DNA from: Planctomycetota bacterium
Lineage (GTDB): Bacteria; Planctomycetota; Planctomycetia; Planctomycetales; Planctomycetaceae
Assembly: GCA_024278285.1 (NCBI GenBank)
Contig: JAJRTM010000511.1
Span: 1-9,496 of the forward strand
Reading direction: 5' to 3'
DNA: 9,496 nt
Positions 7,136-9,496 of the stretch are shown in pieces (position 1 is the first letter of the stretch; the number at the start of each line of letters is the position of its first letter). The notes beneath the pieces are model-generated. The model ran no database searches and was not told the DNA's origin. It saw nothing but the letters and a program-made list of their open reading frames with translations. Position numbers and translations under genes: made by a program.

Positions 7136-7212
7136 GCACCGGAGCGGCGGAGCCATGTCGGTTTCTAATTCGGAAGTCGTTCGCCGATGCCCGGTGAACT
7201 TGGTCGTTATGT
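7136..7212 (-). other. attC: attC-like integron recombination site (one end degenerate)
   Basis: On the minus strand the site opens with acataac (7212-7206), a near match to the RYYYAAC core, 21 nt after the toxin stop codon. This is where a cassette's own attC normally sits. Imperfect dyads follow as in attC: ccggtg (7191-7196) pairs with caccgg (7137-7142), and cgccg (7182-7186) with cggcg (7145-7149), around a loop of about 30 nt. The opposite GTTRRRY core is degraded; the sequence there is cacccgcgttgc. An acccaac at 7094-7100 could be an alternative outer core, giving a 119-nt site. I recall cassette sites with this gcacNcggagcggcg look from planctomycetes, but cannot verify that here. 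Confidence 0.5.
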
Positions 7213-7233
7213 GGCAAGGGCAACGAAATCCGA

Positions 7234-7581
7234 CTATGGGTGTGGTGTTATCGCGATTATCGTCAACTCCTTGGCATCGGGACCGTAGCACCAAAAGACG
7301 CGATACGCACCCGGTGTCTGGTTTTGCGCGTATGCCTCGAACACTTTTTTCTTTTTGTCGTATGGGTTCTCTATCGAATCGTATTCGTGTGTATTCAACC
7401 CCGGATGCCGTGGGTTCATCCCAAGCAGGCTGACTGTTTTCGCAACTTGTTTGAATAGTCCCTCGTCTTGAGAGGATTTTCTGATCTTTTTCTTCTTCCT
7501 CGCATCCCTGCAAACTTTGGCTTTCGCCTTCAAGTCATCGTACGTGTCCTTTGCAGCTTTCGTCCATTTCACGTCGTACAT
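7234..7581 (-). CDS. RelE/ParE-like toxin of a type II toxin-antitoxin pair
   Basis: This 115-residue basic protein begins MYDVKWTKAAKDTYDDLKAK, a RelE/ParE-like N-terminal strand and helix, followed by a lysine/arginine-rich stretch (27-35). The core has NPRHPGLNTHEYDS at about 56-69. The C-terminal sheet is EAYAQNQTPGAYRVFWCYGP and LTIIAITPHP. Family members are usually ribosome-dependent mRNA interferases (RelE-like) or gyrase poisons (ParE-like); the sequence alone does not settle which. The ATG (7579-7581) has an 'aggga' about 8 nt upstream. It is 73 nt downstream of the antitoxin, with a terminator-like hairpin in the gap, so toxin output is probably lower than antitoxin output. The stop is followed after 21 nt by an attC-like site, marking it as a cassette gene. 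Confidence 0.75.
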   Translation of the reverse strand: MYDVKWTKAAKDTYDDLKAKAKVCRDARKKKKIRKSSQDEGLFKQVAKTVSLLGMNPRHPGLNTHEYDSIENPYDKKKKVFEAYAQNQTPGAYRVFWCYGPDAKELTIIAITPHP

Positions 7582-7592
7582 TCTGCGTCCCT

Positions 7593-7626
7593 ACAAAAGA
7601 AGCAGGCACCCTCGCGGATGCCTGCT
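7593..7626 (-). terminator. Terminator-like hairpin between antitoxin and toxin
   Basis: On the minus strand, agcaggcatcc pairs with gggtgcctgct (11 pairs including one T-G) around the tetraloop gcga, with the stem at 7601-7626. TCTTTTGT follows immediately. This is the form of an intrinsic terminator or attenuator, located after the antitoxin stop and before the toxin ribosome-binding site. Confidence 0.6.
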
Positions 7627-7654
7627 CATGTTTCTCTCGGCACATTTACCGACT

Positions 7655-7924
7655 CTACTCTGCGACATCGTTCAGCCAATCCAAGTCGCCATCGACGTCG
7701 GGGCTTGCCTCCGCGAAGTTACCGCAGCGTGCGTCATCCAAACCTTGCCGTACCAAACCGAGCGCCGTTTGGTTCTTGTACAACCAAGCTTCGTCTGCTG
7801 GAATCATCACCACGGGCCTGATTGTGATGCAGGTCGGATTGGAGTCGTCGATGATCACGGTTTGCCCGGCAAATCGTAATCCGAGCGTAACTCGACCCTT
7901 TGCATCCAAAGTTTTTGTGGTCAT
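7655..7924 (-). CDS. AbrB/SpoVT-like antitoxin
   Basis: This 89-residue acidic protein begins with a swapped-hairpin AbrB-type DNA-binding segment: LDAKGRVTLGLRF (6-18), followed by strands VIIDD and CITIRPVVMIP. The C-terminal half, with EAWLYKNQTALGLVRQGLDD then an acidic tail ending DLDWLNDVAE, is the likely toxin-binding arm. This shape, AbrB head plus acidic helical tail, is typical of MazE/VagC-like antitoxins, which neutralise the toxin and repress their own promoter. The ATG at 7922-7924 has a good Shine-Dalgarno (gagga, 7932-7936) 7 nt upstream, unlike the housekeeping genes here. It lies downstream of a near-consensus sigma70 promoter and is the first gene of the pair. Pairing an AbrB-type antitoxin with a RelE-type toxin is a non-classical but recurring combination. 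Confidence 0.75.
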   Translation of the reverse strand: MTTKTLDAKGRVTLGLRFAGQTVIIDDSNPTCITIRPVVMIPADEAWLYKNQTALGLVRQGLDDARCGNFAEASPDVDGDLDWLNDVAE

Positions 7925-7961
7925 TTTTTGTTCCTCAAAAGAAATTTCACTTGCTCAAGCA

Positions 7962-7990
7962 ACTATACTTGTTGGTAGGAGAGTGGTCAA
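7962..7990 (-). promoter_or_regulatory. Sigma70-type promoter of the toxin-antitoxin pair
   Basis: On the minus strand, TTGACC (7990-7985) and TATAGT (7967-7962) are separated by exactly 17 nt. Each box differs from consensus at one position. The expected start site is near 7955, about 30 nt before the antitoxin ATG, with the Shine-Dalgarno in between. It is by far the best promoter I can see in the window. Confidence 0.75.
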
Positions 7991-8007
7991 GTGGGAAAAT
8001 CCCACTT
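7989..8007. promoter_or_regulatory. Inverted repeat overlapping the -35 box, candidate operator
   Basis: aagtggga (7989-7996) and tcccactt (8000-8007) form a perfect 8-bp dyad around aaa. Its right-hand end on the minus strand overlaps the first two bases of the -35 box. A dyad here fits autorepression by the antitoxin or the antitoxin-toxin complex. On the + strand the same dyad runs into a short T-tract, so it could instead act as a small terminator. Confidence 0.5.
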
Positions 8008-8140
8008 TTTATCGTCAAAGTGTCGCCATTATCTTTAAGGAAATGTAAGTGCTTGTTATGAAATGTCTTGTGGCTGATATGAAACCAGCCTCTCCGACTT
8101 AAAAAATCGTCGGGAAAAACGGCACCACGAGCTGAATGCC

Positions 8141-8200
8141 ACATAACAAGGCGCTCAACCTGACCCGGTGCTGCCGGGCGGGTTAGTTTGATCGTTAATC
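8141..8200. other. attC: attC-like integron recombination site, about 60 bp
   Basis: The site opens with acataac (8141-8147) and closes with gttaatc (8194-8200), each one mismatch from RYYYAAC and GTTRRRY. Inside, aacc (8157-8160) pairs with ggtt (8181-8184), and cccgg (8164-8168) with ccggg (8174-8178) around tgctg. The outer taac/gtta also pair. The aacaaggcgctcaacctga stretch is strongly reminiscent of many known attC left halves. The length is within the known range for these sites. No integrase gene is nearby. Confidence 0.6.
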
Positions 8201-8756
8201 AATATGCCCGTGAATAATTTGAATTGATCGGTCTTCTCAGCCGATCGGCTGTGGGGTTTGTCCCGCTTTGTGGTGGTTCCCAGCCCGCGGGAAATGTGCG
8301 TGACCCACGAGCGGGTTGGTTGGGGTGATTTACTTTCCGACACGTGGATTTTTCGTGCTTACCGCCGAAGGCACAAAGCAGTCTTGACTGCACACGCGAG
8401 TGGTGTCCCTTTTAGGTGGTGTTACTTGGCTTCGCCAAGCCCCGTTTGGTCGATTTTAAATCGCCAACGGCATCGTAAAAACCTCGCACATGCCTGCGGG
8501 GGTAAACGCGGGAGGTAATGCGGCGTTATTTGCGGGGTCTTTTGGAGTGGTTCGATTTATTTTCCTTAATGATTCTCTTCCTGTTTTGGGACGATACGAT
8601 ACGGCAGACGATCAATCATGGCACAGTTGCCGAAGATATTTTGGCACTCTTGAGCGAAGCATGCCTGTTTCGCAGTCGCCTTTGGCTTGCCGTTAAACAT
8701 GTCATCTGTTTTGCTGATCAGTCAAAACATCTAGACATTGATTCAATCGATAGAAG
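8201..8756. other. Repeat-rich stretch without a supported gene
   Basis: It contains small perfect dyads: cagccgatcggctg (8238-8251), cccgcggg (8284-8291), gcagtc-tt-gactgc (8378-8391) and cttggc-ttc-gccaag (8425-8439). Its 8671-8699 segment is a copy of the 792-820 word. A frame from ATG 8518 with 'ggagg' just upstream encodes 92 residues. It runs through the shared repeat and into the transposase remnant in the wrong frame, so I do not call it a gene. Confidence 0.4.
8671..8699 (+). repeat. Second copy of the 29-nt dispersed word
   Basis: Matches 792-820 at 28 of 29 positions (cgccttt here against cgccttc there). Its last 15-16 nt also occur at 321-335. It sits about 55 nt in front of the ISL3 remnant. 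Copy number elsewhere in the genome is unknown. Confidence 0.6.
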
Positions 8757-8906
8757 TTATCTTCGGGAGTTGTGGAGGAGTTTAACAACAAATTGAAACT
8801 GATCACGAGAAAATCGTACGGTTTCCGGACTCAAACAGGTTATGAAACTGCCTTATACCACACCCTCGGCAACCTCCCCGAACCAAATTTCACCCACAAA
8901 TTCTTC
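8757..8906 (+). pseudogene. ISL3-family transposase, C-terminal fragment
   Basis: The frame is open from 8754 after a TAG at 8751-8753 and reads LSSGVVEEFNNKLKLITRKS, then YGFRTQTGYETALYHTLGNL, then PEPNFTHKFF. S-S-x-V-V-E-x-x-N-N-K-x-K-x-x-x-R-K-S-Y-G-F-R followed by ALYHTLGxLPEP and THxF is the familiar end of a subgroup of ISL3-type transposases. These usually stop right after T-H-[RK]-F-x. Here the next codon is TGG, so the frame reads on to 9005, perhaps from a stop-to-Trp change. Everything upstream of LSSG, including the catalytic DDE core, is missing. It is a dead remnant, distinct in sequence from the one at 1-108. Confidence 0.7.
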
Positions 8907-9032
8907 TGGAGAGGCCCGGTTACCTTCCTTTCCAGCAGGCAAGTTCGTAGGGTGCAGCAGCATGTTTTAGAGTGGGGCTCAGTGCAATGTCACCATCCAG
9001 AATAAATAAACGCAGCCATTTTTGAGGTTACA

Positions 9033-9368
9033 ATGCCAATTCAACAGACACCATCAACGAGCGAACCGTTAAGCCTGCAAGACTTACAGCAGATGATTCA
9101 GGAAATGTTCGGCCACAAAGACGAGCAGCGAGGAATTGATGGAACGTACATGTGGTTTATGGAAGAAGTGGGAGAGTTAGCGAGTGCATTACGCTGCGGC
9201 AAGAAGCAGGAACTTCAGGGAGAATTTGCAGACGTGCTGGCCTGGCTGGTCACGCTGGCAAATTTAAGTGGGATTGATCTGACAGAAGCAGTCCGCAAAA
9301 AATACATCACCGGCTGCCCACGCTGCGGAGAGAATATCTGCACCTGTCAGCTATCTGCCAAGCCCTAG
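9033..9368 (+). CDS. MazG-like nucleotide pyrophosphohydrolase
   Basis: This 111-residue all-alpha MazG/dUTPase-superfamily protein should hydrolyse a nucleoside triphosphate to the monophosphate and pyrophosphate, a house-cleaning or alarmone-lowering role. The metal-binding residues are visible: MEEVGELASAL supplies E44, E45 and E48, and EFADVLAWL supplies E64 and D67. The length suits the single-domain MazG-like group rather than the two-domain E. coli MazG. The C-terminus has CPRCGENICTC (C95, C98, C103, C105), a knuckle-like cysteine cluster that I recall from related small MazG proteins and that may bind zinc. The ATG at 9033 has 'gagg' about 6 nt upstream. It is intact, in a different strand and context from the minus-strand block, and follows a transposase remnant by about 125 nt. 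The substrate is not predictable from sequence. Confidence 0.9.
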   Translation: MPIQQTPSTSEPLSLQDLQQMIQEMFGHKDEQRGIDGTYMWFMEEVGELASALRCGKKQELQGEFADVLAWLVTLANLSGIDLTEAVRKKYITGCPRCGENICTCQLSAKP

Positions 9369-9400
9369 GCTGTTAAAATATTGGGGTTGGTGTGGTTTTA

Positions 9401-9496
9401 ATGTTATCCTGTATTTGTTCCTTTTTTATTGGGCCCAGATCTCGGTGGCGTTTGGATTGTACGGACTGCGGAAGGTTCTCGCTGCACCATGCTTTG
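9401..9496 (+). CDS. Possible start of a gene running off the window
   Basis: An ATG at 9401 opens a frame of 32 codons to the window end. It is rich in cysteine (MLSCICSFF, LDCTDCGRF) and has a C-T-D-C knuckle. No ribosome-binding site is evident and no family is recognised. The frame could be chance. Confidence 0.2.
   Translation, partial: MLSCICSFFIGPRSRWRLDCTDCGRFSLHHAL

Noticed and set aside
7947..8144. 65-residue minus-strand frame upstream of the antitoxin
   Set aside because: It overlaps the promoter and dyad of the TA pair and has no motif or ribosome-binding site.
8052..8150. cttgttatg (8052-8060) and cataacaag (8142-8150) as a further attC site
   Set aside because: The cores are in the reverse order for attC (GTT first, AAC last) and no internal dyad links them. 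The left copy may be chance.
8518..8796. 92-residue + strand frame with a 'ggagg' just upstream of its ATG
   Set aside because: It passes through the shared 29-nt repeat and then into the transposase remnant in a different frame, and shows no family motif. The ribosome-binding match is probably chance.
1..9496. CRISPR array
   Set aside because: No regularly spaced identical direct repeats with unique spacers are visible. The repeats here are inverted, tandem or widely dispersed.

Overview
The window is most likely chromosomal DNA from a moderate-GC bacterium. I favour a planctomycete (Gimesia/Rubinisphaera-like). The reasons are almost no Shine-Dalgarno sites ahead of the housekeeping genes, a variant TrpA loop and Replic_Relax gene debris that I associate with that phylum, and intergenic spaces full of short structured repeats. 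This assignment is inference, not a database result.

Layout. Positions 1-325 hold two transposase remnants on the + strand: an ISL3-type C-terminus and an internal piece of an IS1182-type transposase. Positions 326-975 have no convincing gene. They hold a 161-bp inverted element built from hairpins (554-714) and degenerate short-period repeats. Positions 976-5854 are a compact block of four minus-strand housekeeping genes, transcribed in the order rlmN, trpB, trpA, ntrC-like regulator. A second hairpin-bearing inverted element (3333-3435) lies between trpB and trpA, and a small tandem repeat lies between trpA and the regulator.

Positions 5855-6841 are a graveyard of a conjugative or mobilisable element. 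A 44-codon piece of a conjugation-type ATPase (Walker A region) and a C-terminal piece of a replication-relaxation (Replic_Relax) protein are both on the minus strand. Positions 6941-7125 hold a strong hairpin and a third inverted element.

Positions 7136-8200 look like one integron-type gene cassette. A minus-strand toxin-antitoxin pair (AbrB-like antitoxin, then RelE/ParE-like toxin) has a near-consensus sigma70 promoter, an inverted repeat on the -35 box, a terminator-like hairpin between the two genes, and an attC-like site at each end. No integrase is in the window.

Positions 8201-8756 are repeat-rich and apparently non-coding. They are followed by another ISL3-type transposase C-terminus (8757-8906), an intact MazG-like nucleotide pyrophosphohydrolase (9033-9368), and a possible gene start running off the end.

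How the genes relate. trpB and trpA make the two subunits of tryptophan synthase. rlmN (rRNA/tRNA methylation) and the sigma54 activator share only strand and proximity with them. The accessory right half looks like a landing zone for mobile DNA: transposase fragments, conjugation debris and a toxin-antitoxin cassette. The most notable observations are the TA cassette with its built-in regulatory sites, and three inverted elements whose arms differ in sequence but keep their hairpins by compensatory changes.
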